Source of the DNA: a virus
Length of the DNA: 39,085 nt
Direction: 5' to 3' (one strand)
Virus record (IMG/VR): IMGVR_UViG_3300021376_000141
Location: 1 to 39,085 of that record
Shown here: positions 7,434 to 14,230 of the stretch, piece by piece
Layout of the letters: every line of letters begins with the position of its first letter
How positions within the stretch are numbered: the stretch's first letter is position 1
Program-made: the position numbers and the translations under genes
Notes under the pieces: generated by a model
What the model was told of the DNA's origin: nothing
Database searches by the model: none
Seen by the model: the letters and a program-made list of their open reading frames with translations, nothing else

Positions 7434-9263
7434 TCAGTATCCGCCGCCGCCTCGACTGTTCAGGCCGCCCGCCTCGATGTGGTCGACCTTGCTCGTCAGC
7501 AGCATGCCCAGACAGTCAATCGGATCCTTGGTGGCCCCCTTCTGCCCGTCCCTGCCGGTGTGCTCCGAGAGGCTGTAGATCAGGTTGTGGCAGTCCTCGA
7601 CCACATAGAGCTTAGGCTGGTTGAACGGCCCCAGAGGCTTGGTGGTGTCGAAGCTCAGATCACTGTTGATCGCCGCAGTCCGCTGGTCCACAGGCACCGC
7701 TGGCGCAGGCACAAACGCCATTCCATCATCGTGGTCGCTGGGTTCCGCCAACAAGTCCACCAAGGTCGTGCCACCCTGATCGCTCAATGCAGGACTACCA
7801 CCGGCACGAGGGTCGATCAAACGCATCACCGGCTCGCCATACCCCAACTCATCCTCAATCTGCCGAAAAAGTTGCCGATATTCTGCGATGCTTCTTCCAG
7901 CCTCCAGCGTTTGCGCTGGACCAGCCTTACCATCCGCCTTCTCAGAGGGAAGCACCCACTCGCCGTACCCACCAAAATCCGGAAACTCACGCACCACAAT
8001 CCGCCTACCGTCCTCGTAAACCATTAGCCACAGGCAGAACCAATTCCTAGCGCCAGCAGGATCGCAGACCATGTAGAGCGTCCCACCCTCCGGTACCTTG
8101 TCCCCGCTGATGCAGTGGCTATCCGCTCTGAATCTCGCAAACGCTTTGCCGATGTTGTCACTGGCCCAACCATAGGCTCTGGTCAGCACCTGCCCCATGG
8201 GGGCACCCACCAGCTTTGACCGCATCTCGTCCCACGGGTTGTAGGGGTTGTCCTCACTGAAGAAGAACACCGTGGACCTGCTCTGCTTCTCCAGCCGCAT
8301 CACCCTAGGCGACTTCCCAACCGGCCACGTCGGCAATCCCTGCTTGCCCTTCAACAACTGACCATCCGCCCACTCGGTGATCTTAGCCCCAGCCACATAC
8401 TCCCTGTAGACACTGGCAACCCCCTCCAGCGGCGTCTGAGTCACCAGTAGCTTACCACGCCGCGTCACCAGCCGGTACCGCAACGTGTCCACCCAGCTCT
8501 GCGGCACCAGCTCGTCGCACCAAATCAGGTCCGCCTCCCGACCCTCGATCGTGTTCTCAGACTGCGTGTAGTTGAGAAAATCACACCTAGAGCCATTCGG
8601 GAGGATGAAGCTGCCGTCCGTGAAGCCGTTCTTCCGGCTGTAGTTCAGGTAGTGGATCTTCCCCTTTTTGGTGCCTCTCAGGGCCACAGGCAGGTAGTTG
8701 TAGATGGCAGGCTGCTGCACCGTCACGCTCGTCGCGTTGCTCGTGTGACAACACAGCACGTTGCAGTTCTCCTTCGACAGCAACGTCTCCACCACCCGAC
8801 GCGCCGCCCACAACGTCTTCCCCGCACGGTTGCCACCGCTGATCAACAGCTCCGCACACTCCGCCCACACCCGATTCGCCAGCTCCCAGTGGTCCGGCAC
8901 AAACCCGTAGTTGTACGGATCCGCCTTCTCGAGCAGACACAACTGCGTCCTCTGGTCTCGCAACTCTAGGGCTCTGGGGTGGTCCGCTCGAACCTTGGGG
9001 ATCACCGGATGCTGGGGCTGCTCGTTCCACCACTTGGTATTGCACGCCTCCTTGCAGAAGTAGCCAGTCTCGCGGTCAGGGGTAAACGAGGTGCCGCAAG
9101 CCAAGCACTTCCGCGGAGCGAATCTCGACTGGCGCAGAGGGCGATTTGGGGATATTTTTTGTTTTGGGCAATGCGTCGGCTTTCGTTCGCCCGCGGACGC
9201 CGAAACCCCCTCCCCCCCTACGTTAACGCTAACGCTGTCATCAGTCTGGCTTATGGTCGGCAT
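7434..9263 (-). CDS. terL: Terminase large subunit (TerL) with N-terminal zinc-ribbon-like motif
   Basis: A 609-residue DNA packaging motor that couples ATP hydrolysis to translocation and cuts concatemers. The ATPase domain shows Walker A SGGNRAGKT (142-150), Walker B ADLIWCDE (244-251) and a coupling TQTP motif (275-278). The RNase-H-like nuclease is marked by VCDPAG (Asp401), RLIDPRAG (Asp484) and KDPIDCLG (Asp580/583). Unusually, residues 53-74 hold CxxC...CxxxC spaced like a zinc ribbon, preceded by about 50 polar residues. The C-terminus is Gly-rich. The leader to the upstream gene is AT-rich, with no Shine-Dalgarno before the ATG at 9263. Headful versus site-specific packaging cannot be decided here, though a circularly permuted map fits headful. 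Confidence 0.9.
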   Translation of the reverse strand: MPTISQTDDSVSVNVGGEGVSASAGERKPTHCPKQKISPNRPLRQSRFAPRKCLACGTSFTPDRETGYFCKEACNTKWWNEQPQHPVIPKVRADHPRALELRDQRTQLCLLEKADPYNYGFVPDHWELANRVWAECAELLISGGNRAGKTLWAARRVVETLLSKENCNVLCCHTSNATSVTVQQPAIYNYLPVALRGTKKGKIHYLNYSRKNGFTDGSFILPNGSRCDFLNYTQSENTIEGREADLIWCDELVPQSWVDTLRYRLVTRRGKLLVTQTPLEGVASVYREYVAGAKITEWADGQLLKGKQGLPTWPVGKSPRVMRLEKQSRSTVFFFSEDNPYNPWDEMRSKLVGAPMGQVLTRAYGWASDNIGKAFARFRADSHCISGDKVPEGGTLYMVCDPAGARNWFCLWLMVYEDGRRIVVREFPDFGGYGEWVLPSEKADGKAGPAQTLEAGRSIAEYRQLFRQIEDELGYGEPVMRLIDPRAGGSPALSDQGGTTLVDLLAEPSDHDDGMAFVPAPAVPVDQRTAAINSDLSFDTTKPLGPFNQPKLYVVEDCHNLIYSLSEHTGRDGQKGATKDPIDCLGMLLTSKVDHIEAGGLNSRGGGGY

Positions 9264-9306
9264 TAGGTGAAGGGCAATTAAATATAATACTTATTGTCGA
9301 GGCACC

Positions 9307-9936
9307 TCACGAGCCATCCGGCATGACCTCGGCGTTGGTTTCGACGTCGACGACCGCGGCGCCCGACTTCGTTCCCAGCTCCTTCATCAGGTCCCTGTGG
9401 CTCGTCGTTACCGTTAACGATGCGTGAATTGAGGTGGGTTGGCCCTTCAAAGTGTTTAACTTGTCAATAGCCACGGCCAGCGAGATGGGTAAGGTTCTCG
9501 CATCAATCTCCTCGATCGCCGTATCGGCTAGTCTTCGGGTTCCCTTCCAGATCGCAACCTCAAGGAAGCCAGTGACATCCGAGCGCCACGCTTCTTCGTT
9601 GTCTGGATAATCTTTGGGGACTTTGACGCCGCGGACCAATTTGAGGGCGGTGGACTGGCACAATCCGGTGTTGTTGGCGATGGTGGCTAGGGACTTGTTG
9701 GTGAGCACGCCTTCGACGACTGTATCGGCGATATCCTGAGTGAGTTTGGAGTTATGGTGTTGGTCTGGGTGGTGGGTGACGCTGTAGTTGTGCTCGTGGG
9801 CCAGCGCCTTGATCTTGGCTGTGAGTGCTGGTGGGCAGCGTGGATCGTCTCTGAGGGCCAAAGACACCATGTTGCGGTCGGTATTGGCCAACTTGGCGAG
9901 AGTGACCTGCGAGACGGCCTTGGTGGGTTTAGCCAT
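9307..9936 (-). CDS. LacI-type helix-turn-helix protein in the small-terminase position
   Basis: A 209-residue protein. Residues 10-52 (SQVTLAKLANTDRNMVSLAL, then PPALTAKIKALAHEHNY) match the LacI-family DNA-binding headpiece, including the hinge-proximal helix. No sugar-binding domain follows. A second helix-turn-helix-like stretch (about 85-110, LTNKSLATIANNTGLCQSTA, then LKLVRG) comes next, then a helical region and a polar C-terminus. It lies between the glycosyltransferase (8-base overlap) and TerL (43-base gap). Small terminase subunits sit here and bind DNA by helix-turn-helix, so it is either a divergent TerS or a late regulator. The gene itself contains a GTTAAC palindrome (9413-9418). 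The DNA-binding call is good; the role is open. Confidence 0.75.
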   Translation of the reverse strand: MAKPTKAVSQVTLAKLANTDRNMVSLALRDDPRCPPALTAKIKALAHEHNYSVTHHPDQHHNSKLTQDIADTVVEGVLTNKSLATIANNTGLCQSTALKLVRGVKVPKDYPDNEEAWRSDVTGFLEVAIWKGTRRLADTAIEEIDARTLPISLAVAIDKLNTLKGQPTSIHASLTVTTSHRDLMKELGTKSGAAVVDVETNAEVMPDGS

Positions 9937-10657
9937 TGCCGAGGGTGTAGTTGAAGTCGCCCCAGTGTTGGAGCGGGGTGGTGGGCTGCATGACGTATTG
10001 TGGGACGTCGCAGAGTGCGAGTCTGGCGGAGGCAGCGTAGTCTTCTGAGAGGTACTCGAGGCCGTCTTGCGAACCTAGGGCGAATGGCATCCAGAGAGTC
10101 GGGAAGCTGCCGACCATACTATCGCTGGTGTGGACGACGCGGAAGGGTTCTGGGGTGGAGGGATCGGAGAGTCGATCGATGGCGTTGACCAGAGCGTTAC
10201 GCGGGATGGCGAGGCAACCGGAGGCGAAGAACAGGATGGGCGTGAGGCTAGGGTCGTTCTCGAGGGGTTGTGCGTCGGTTTTGGGGCGATGGGCTGGTCT
10301 GGGCGGGAGGGCTCTGCAGGGGTATGGGATTTGGACTACGGACTGAAGGGAGTGTGCGAGTGTGGCGGCGCGGACGACGTCATCCATTGAGAACTGGATG
10401 TCGTGATCGATCTGGACCCAGACATCGAGGTTGGACTGTAGGAAGTAGGTGGTGGCTCGGCAGCGGGATCTGGAGATGAGTGCGTCTTCGCGGATGATGC
10501 GGAGCTGGCCTCGAAGGTTGGGTGAGGAAGCGAATCGGGCTGCCAGATCGATCCACGAGGTGAGGACGGCGGACCGGATGTCACCGTAGGCATAGGCGGT
10601 GACGTGGATGGAGGGCTGTTCCTGCGTGTTCTGGCTCACTGTTGGTGTTTGTTGCAC
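9929..10657 (-). CDS. GT-A-type glycosyltransferase
   Basis: A 242-residue protein of a glycosyltransferase-like family found in many phages. Visible landmarks are the nucleotide-sugar region ISRSRCRATTYFLQSN (61-76), the metal-binding DHD of VQIDHDIQFS (Asp84, Asp86), and the acceptor/catalytic part LEYLSEDYAASARL (Glu205, Asp206). A C-terminal LQHWGDF, whose His is often conserved, follows. It likely transfers a sugar from a nucleotide donor in the cytoplasm to an unknown acceptor (virion protein, DNA base or host envelope). It is the first late gene after the control region. The start used is GTG at 10657. A GTG at 10639, preceded by a CAACAAACACCAACA leader like those of other genes here, is an equally good start. 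Confidence 0.75.
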   Translation of the reverse strand: MQQTPTVSQNTQEQPSIHVTAYAYGDIRSAVLTSWIDLAARFASSPNLRGQLRIIREDALISRSRCRATTYFLQSNLDVWVQIDHDIQFSMDDVVRAATLAHSLQSVVQIPYPCRALPPRPAHRPKTDAQPLENDPSLTPILFFASGCLAIPRNALVNAIDRLSDPSTPEPFRVVHTSDSMVGSFPTLWMPFALGSQDGLEYLSEDYAASARLALCDVPQYVMQPTTPLQHWGDFNYTLGNG

Positions 10658-10714
10658 GGTGAGTGGGGGATCGTCAACGGTGTTCCATCGAGGGGCGAGG
10701 TGCCTCCGTGGGAG

Positions 10715-10789
10715 CTTAACGCATACGATCTTAACGCATACCGTGCCTTCAGTTTAACGTTTTGCGTACTCGAGGTTGAGGGTTTAACG
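10715..10789. repeat. TTAACG repeat cluster with an exact 12-bp tandem repeat
   Basis: CTTAACGCATAC occurs exactly at 10715-10726 and 10730-10741, with a 15-base period. Two further TTAACG copies lie at 10754-10759 and 10784-10789, all in the same orientation. The spacing of the four copies is 15, 23 and 30 bases. The cluster lies just upstream of the first late gene. Iterons for an origin, or binding sites for a late regulator such as the LacI-type protein, are the main options. Confidence 0.55.
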
Positions 10790-10890
10790 CGAGGGACGTT
10801 CTAGACTTTAGTGGCAGCGGACGCTCGCCCGTAAAGGCGACTAGCGTTCCGCCTGCCATCTGCAACCGACGCGGAGTGTAGCGGAGCTAG

Positions 10891-10998
10891 GGAGGAGCGA
10901 CTAAGCGAGCGCAGTGAAGCGCAGGAGGAGCGACTGACCGGAGCACAGCGCAGGGAAGGAGGTTCCCTGAAGGATCCGCTGCTGCAGCACAGCGCAGG
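10891..10998. repeat. GC-rich direct repeats and hairpin
   Basis: GGAGGAGCGACT is repeated exactly at 10891-10902 and 10924-10935, and AGCACAGCGCAGG at 10942-10954 and 10986-10998. Between them a perfect seven-base hairpin CAGGGAA / TTCCCTG (10951-10957 with 10963-10969, loop GGAGG) overlaps the second repeat. The plus strand is strongly purine-biased here. This looks like structured non-coding sequence rather than a gene. Confidence 0.55.
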
Positions 10999-11042
10999 CA
11001 GTGGCGCCGAAGTGTGTTGATGATGGTCGGCGATAGACACAC

Positions 11043-11059
11043 CTCTCCTTTAAGGAGAG
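11043..11059. other. Perfect hairpin CTCTCCTT-T-AAGGAGAG
   Basis: An eight-base inverted repeat with a one-base spacer spans 11043-11059. In RNA from the minus strand it would present AAAGGAGAG, a Shine-Dalgarno-like sequence, buried in the stem. No T-run follows on either strand, so it is not a standard terminator. A regulatory hairpin or protein-binding palindrome is possible. Confidence 0.45.
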
Positions 11060-11254
11060 TTAGGGGTGGTCTGCAATGCGCGTCCCTGTTTCCCGCGGGC
11101 TGCTTCAGGCTTTACGGCCACGCGCCCACGGGGGACGGCATACGGTTCGTGCGCCTGTGGCTACGAAGCCGACCACGTTCCGGCTGTGCCGGATTCTACT
11201 CACCTTCCCTGCGCAATTTTCAAGCTCTTCTTTTAGGCTTTTGCGTAAAGCCCG

Positions 11255-11437
11255 TCACATCAGGCAGTTGCTCGAGCACTTTTTGAGCATCTCCGGATGT
11301 TCCGACCATAGGATGGTGGCATGGATGATGTCCGCGATGTGTGCTGGAACGCGTTTCCCGCGTTTGCTGGTGGCGTTGCGGGTGTGTGTGACGATGACGG
11401 TCGAACTGCAGAGGCTGATCGTCAGGGTGGGTGGCAT
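11255..11437 (-). CDS. Small hypothetical protein at the end of the early block
   Basis: A possible 60-residue product (MPPTLTISLCSS ... GKRVPAHIADIIHATILWSEHPEMLKK...). The ATG lies 5 bases after the stop of the small membrane protein gene, with GAAG in a possible ribosome-binding position. The N-terminus is rich in Ser/Thr/Val and the C-terminal half is plausibly helical. No family is recognised. It would be the last gene of the early operon. The short length leaves real doubt. Confidence 0.4.
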   Translation of the reverse strand: MPPTLTISLCSSTVIVTHTRNATSKRGKRVPAHIADIIHATILWSEHPEMLKKCSSNCLM

Positions 11438-11442
11438 GTGCT

Positions 11443-11628
11443 TCAGATTGACAGCAGGAGCCCGACGTAGGCGAGCGTGGCGAGCAGAGTGCCGGGATAG
11501 AGTCCGCACCAGAGGATGAGCTCTCGCGTGTCGGGCTGGAGGCGTTGCTGGAGCAGGAATGCGCTGGCGAGGACCAGACCCGATCCGATGCCACCGACAA
11601 GGTGCAGTGCTGGGGCCGAATCGATCAT
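11443..11628 (-). CDS. Small two-helix membrane protein coupled to the helicase
   Basis: A 61-residue protein with two predicted membrane segments: LHLVGGIGSGLVLASAFLL (about 8-26) and LILWCGLYPGTLLATLAYVG (about 37-56). A short polar turn (QQRLQPDTRE) separates them. The ATG at 11628 overlaps the helicase stop (ATGA), so expression is probably coupled. Small hydrophobic phage proteins of this shape can be holin-like or superinfection-related. Its place among replication genes, far from the lysis cassette, gives no clear function. Confidence 0.6.
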   Translation of the reverse strand: MIDSAPALHLVGGIGSGLVLASAFLLQQRLQPDTRELILWCGLYPGTLLATLAYVGLLLSI

Positions 11629-13532
11629 GCGGTGGGGGTGGCTGGTGTGGTCGGCTTCTGGGAGAGGTCGCCGTCGTTGAGCAGGTCGAGGTTGGCGAGT
11701 TTGTCCTCGACGACGGCTGCGACGCGTTCCTCGACGGTGCCCGCGGCATAGACGAGGCGCTGCAGGGACTTGGACTTGCCACCGGCACGGTGGACTCGGC
11801 CTAGGGTCTGGCGCAGGTCGACGGCGGACCATGTGGGGCTGATGAGAGCCAGTCGTGGGTGGTTGCCGTTGAGGTCGTGGAGGCTGATTCCGACGCCGCC
11901 AGCTTGGATGTTGGCGATGATGACGCGAGCCTTGTCGGACTGGAACGCTTCGATGGCGGCCTGTCGTTCCTCGGCGGTTTGACCACCGTGGATGAGGACT
12001 GGATGTGCGCCGAGGGTGTCGTTGATGGCGTTGGAGAGTGTGTCGATGGAGTCTTGGAAGTTGAGGAAGATGGCGACCGAGAGACCCTGCTCGACGGCGT
12101 CGGTGGTCAGCTCTGAGAGAAGAGGGAGTTTGGCTGCCTCGGAGATCTGACGTGCGCGGAGCATCAGGGTGAGGTGGCTGTCACCGTCGGTGACCTGCTT
12201 GGCGTGGACTCGGTCGATGGCTTCCTGCGCGAGGCGGTAGGCTTCGTTGATGGCGGCGGTCTTGCCGTTGAGCTCGACGGTCTGGACGGTGATCTGGGTC
12301 TCTGGGAAGGCGTCACCCAGCTCGGACACGCGGATGCGGGTGCCCTTGTGTGGAAAAATGCGGGAGTGGATACCTGAGAGGTGGTGTGCGGATCCGGAGA
12401 ATCGGATGCCTCCGAAGTCACCGCGACGGCATCCATTACGTTCGCACCAAGACCAGTGCTCGCCGGGGGCGCCGAACAGGCCGAGAAGGTAGCCTAGGGC
12501 CTTCATCTCGGTGGGGTCGGTGGCGGCGGTGGCTGAGAGCGCTATGGTGGGGATCTGCTGGCGCTTGGCTGCGATGACCAGCTTGCTGTTCAGGGAGGAC
12601 TGGCCTTTGCAGCGGTGAACCTCGTCGAAGATGATGGCGTTGCAGCCGTCGGAGAGTTCGAGGTTGAAAGTAGTGCTGCCGCGGAGGTCGGTGTGCTGCG
12701 TGGCCCACGGAGTTGAGCCGCGGCGGATGAGCTCGTAGTTGATGGCCTCGAGCTGGAGGCCGAAGTGCTTGGCGGCCTTCTTCCACGACGGGACGACTGC
12801 TTTGGGGCAGACGACCAGTGGCTTGAGGTTGAGCTCGCGACAGGCGGCCAGCGCGGAGTAGGTCTTGCCGGTGCCGACATCGGACGCGTCGAGGACGGCG
12901 CCGTGCGCACGCAGGGAGGCCACCAGACGCTGCACAGACGGGATCTGGTAGGCTAGAAGCCCGACGGGGTTGTCGAGGTCCTGCAGGGTAATCGTGGGCG
13001 CCTGCACAGGCTTGGCTGCGGGCTGGCTGGGATTCTTCCAGAGAGAGACCTGCCAATCGCCTCGCTGGCTCTGCGAGACGCTGTAGCCGCGGGCCTTGAG
13101 GTCTTCCTTGTCGCGTTTCCAGATCGACCAGAAAAGGTGGCCGACGGGGATGATGGCCGACGACACGATACGCGGTCCGTGTTTGGTCGACACTGAGCGT
13201 TCGGAGCCCCACGCGAGGCCCCAGCCTTCGATGTTGGCGATGCCCGCGGTGGCGTTCTGGATCTCGGCTTCGGCTGCGGCTTCTGCGGCCTGCTTTGAGA
13301 AGACTGGGATCTCGAGATCTGCGAGCTGGGTGTTGCGATAGATGGAGGCGATTCGCCATGCGAGGCCGAACTGTGCGGGCGTCCAGCGTCCGATCTGGCG
13401 AGCCAGCGAGTGGCCTGCCTCGACGTCGCGGGATGAGAATCCGACCTCGTTCTCGACGCTTGCGTGATCGTGATCGAGATTGGCGAGGCGCTTGATGGCG
13501 ATCTCGAGCTTGTCTTTGAGTTCTGCGTTCAT
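11625..13532 (-). CDS. SNF2-type (superfamily 2) helicase
   Basis: A 635-residue DNA-dependent ATPase. After an N-terminal domain of about 190 residues come motif I SDVGTGKT (217-224), motif II DEVH (303-306), motif III SAT (333-335), and motif V ANIQAGGVGISL (540-551). Motif VI QTLGRVHRAGGKS (575-587) and a short acidic tail follow. This order fits SNF2/DEAD-box helicases found in many phages for replication fork or recombination work. The start chosen is ATG at 13532, behind an A/C-only leader. The frame extends upstream through the previous gene, but that extension is not protein-like. The N-terminal domain (SSRDVEAGHSLARQIGRW, then TPAQFGLAWRIAS) is a zinc-free helical domain often fused to these helicases. 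Confidence 0.85.
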   Translation of the reverse strand: MNAELKDKLEIAIKRLANLDHDHASVENEVGFSSRDVEAGHSLARQIGRWTPAQFGLAWRIASIYRNTQLADLEIPVFSKQAAEAAAEAEIQNATAGIANIEGWGLAWGSERSVSTKHGPRIVSSAIIPVGHLFWSIWKRDKEDLKARGYSVSQSQRGDWQVSLWKNPSQPAAKPVQAPTITLQDLDNPVGLLAYQIPSVQRLVASLRAHGAVLDASDVGTGKTYSALAACRELNLKPLVVCPKAVVPSWKKAAKHFGLQLEAINYELIRRGSTPWATQHTDLRGSTTFNLELSDGCNAIIFDEVHRCKGQSSLNSKLVIAAKRQQIPTIALSATAATDPTEMKALGYLLGLFGAPGEHWSWCERNGCRRGDFGGIRFSGSAHHLSGIHSRIFPHKGTRIRVSELGDAFPETQITVQTVELNGKTAAINEAYRLAQEAIDRVHAKQVTDGDSHLTLMLRARQISEAAKLPLLSELTTDAVEQGLSVAIFLNFQDSIDTLSNAINDTLGAHPVLIHGGQTAEERQAAIEAFQSDKARVIIANIQAGGVGISLHDLNGNHPRLALISPTWSAVDLRQTLGRVHRAGGKSKSLQRLVYAAGTVEERVAAVVEDKLANLDLLNDGDLSQKPTTPATPTA

Positions 13533-13605
13533 GGTGTGTAGTGGTTGTTGGTTACTTGCTACGGAAGACACGATACAGGACCCACAGTCCGCGTCTAGTA
13601 TACTT

Positions 13606-13806
13606 TTACTTTTTTTTACTGCCTCGGCTTCCCTTCCGAAAATTGATGATCGTGCGTGCCTCCATTCGCTGCAGTTCCGCAGCAAAAGCGGGGTCTGTGA
13701 GGCCGCGTCTGGCCAGCCACGCCTTGTATTTCGCGTTGATGTATTCGCTGCTGACCCGCGGGTCTGCGGGCGGGATGTCGGTGATTTGGAGTGGCTGCGG
13801 CTTCAT
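13606..13806 (-). CDS. Small basic hypothetical protein
   Basis: A 66-residue protein beginning KPQPLQITDIPPADPRV and ending in a lysine-rich tail (KGSRGSKKK). The ATG at 13806 overlaps the stop of the transglycosylase gene (ATGA). The middle (SSEYINAKYKAWLARRGL, then TDPAFAAELQRMEART) looks like two helices. It could bind nucleic acid, but no family is recognised. The coding sequence ends in an A-run read as AAA AAA AAG directly before TAA. Confidence 0.6.
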   Translation of the reverse strand: MKPQPLQITDIPPADPRVSSEYINAKYKAWLARRGLTDPAFAAELQRMEARTIINFRKGSRGSKKK

Positions 13807-14153
13807 GGTTTGAGGTGTTTCTTTACTTTGTTGGCGTAGGGAATGGTGGCCGACTTCCGGTGACCGGAGGGTCCCCCGTTCCAGATTCGGGCGGCATCTT
13901 GAGCAGACACTGGGCGTCCAAGTCGAGCTGGAGTCGCGTAGTGGTTGAGATAGATGGTGCAGACTTCCGTGGCCTCGGCGCGGTTGGTCATGCGGCGCCA
14001 CTGGAATGCCTTTCCGGAAATCCGGTTCACATCGGCCACGACCTCCTTGTGGATCTGGAGGGGGCCAATGGCCTTGCCACCGTCGCCGACAGCGAGGTTG
14101 TTGCCTGAGGATTCGACGGCAATAAGAGCCGCAATGAGTGATGCTAGGTTCAT
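13803..14153 (-). CDS. Lytic transglycosylase / lysozyme-like muralytic enzyme
   Basis: A 116-residue enzyme that should cleave peptidoglycan glycan strands. ALIAVESSGNNLAVGDGGKA (8-27, catalytic Glu in AVESSG) and IGPLQIHKEVVADVNRI match the lysozyme-like fold of phage SLT-type proteins. EVCTIYLNHYATPARLG and AARIWNGGPSGHRK, with a final NKVKKHL, also fit. It is about the size of a single catalytic domain. There is no cleavable signal peptide, although the N-terminus NLASLIAALIAV is hydrophobic. The ATG at 14153 follows an A/C-rich leader; a longer start at 14189 is less likely. It lies among replication genes, not in the holin/spanin cassette. It is either the endolysin in an odd place or a virion-associated enzyme. 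Confidence 0.75.
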   Translation of the reverse strand: MNLASLIAALIAVESSGNNLAVGDGGKAIGPLQIHKEVVADVNRISGKAFQWRRMTNRAEATEVCTIYLNHYATPARLGRPVSAQDAARIWNGGPSGHRKSATIPYANKVKKHLKP

Positions 14154-14230
14154 GTGTGTAGTTGATTGCTGCGTTGGGAACCACAGCACACCAACCTACA
14201 CCTAGTCCACCTAAATTTACCTAACGATCC

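Larger units (their letters stand above)
10658..11254. promoter_or_regulatory. 597-bp gene-poor control region between early and late blocks
   Basis: No convincing gene is seen on either strand. On the minus strand a 79-codon frame starting with GTG at 11040 lies behind AAAGGAGAGG, but the spacing is short and its product is an Arg/Ser/Leu low-complexity repeat. The region holds TTAACG repeats (10716-10789), GC-rich direct repeats (10891-10998) and several hairpins (10951-10969, 11043-11059, 11179-11193). Because all genes point the same way, this is where early transcription would end and late transcription begin. An origin, late promoter, packaging site or structured RNA could lie here. Confidence 0.5.

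Noticed and set aside
9283-9288. TATAAT on the plus strand between TerL and the LacI-type gene
   Set aside because: It points away from all genes and has no -35. It is probably just an AT-rich spacer.
10801-11040. A 79-codon minus-strand frame starting GTG behind AAAGGAGAGG
   Set aside because: The spacing to the start is too short, and the product is a Ser/Arg/Leu low-complexity string created by GC-rich direct repeats. I treat it as non-coding.
13597-13620. Promoter-like TATACT before the helicase gene, and an A-AAA-AAG slippery run at the end of the 66-residue gene
   Set aside because: No believable -35 lies at the right distance. A -1 shift would add only four residues before a stop, so neither is supported.
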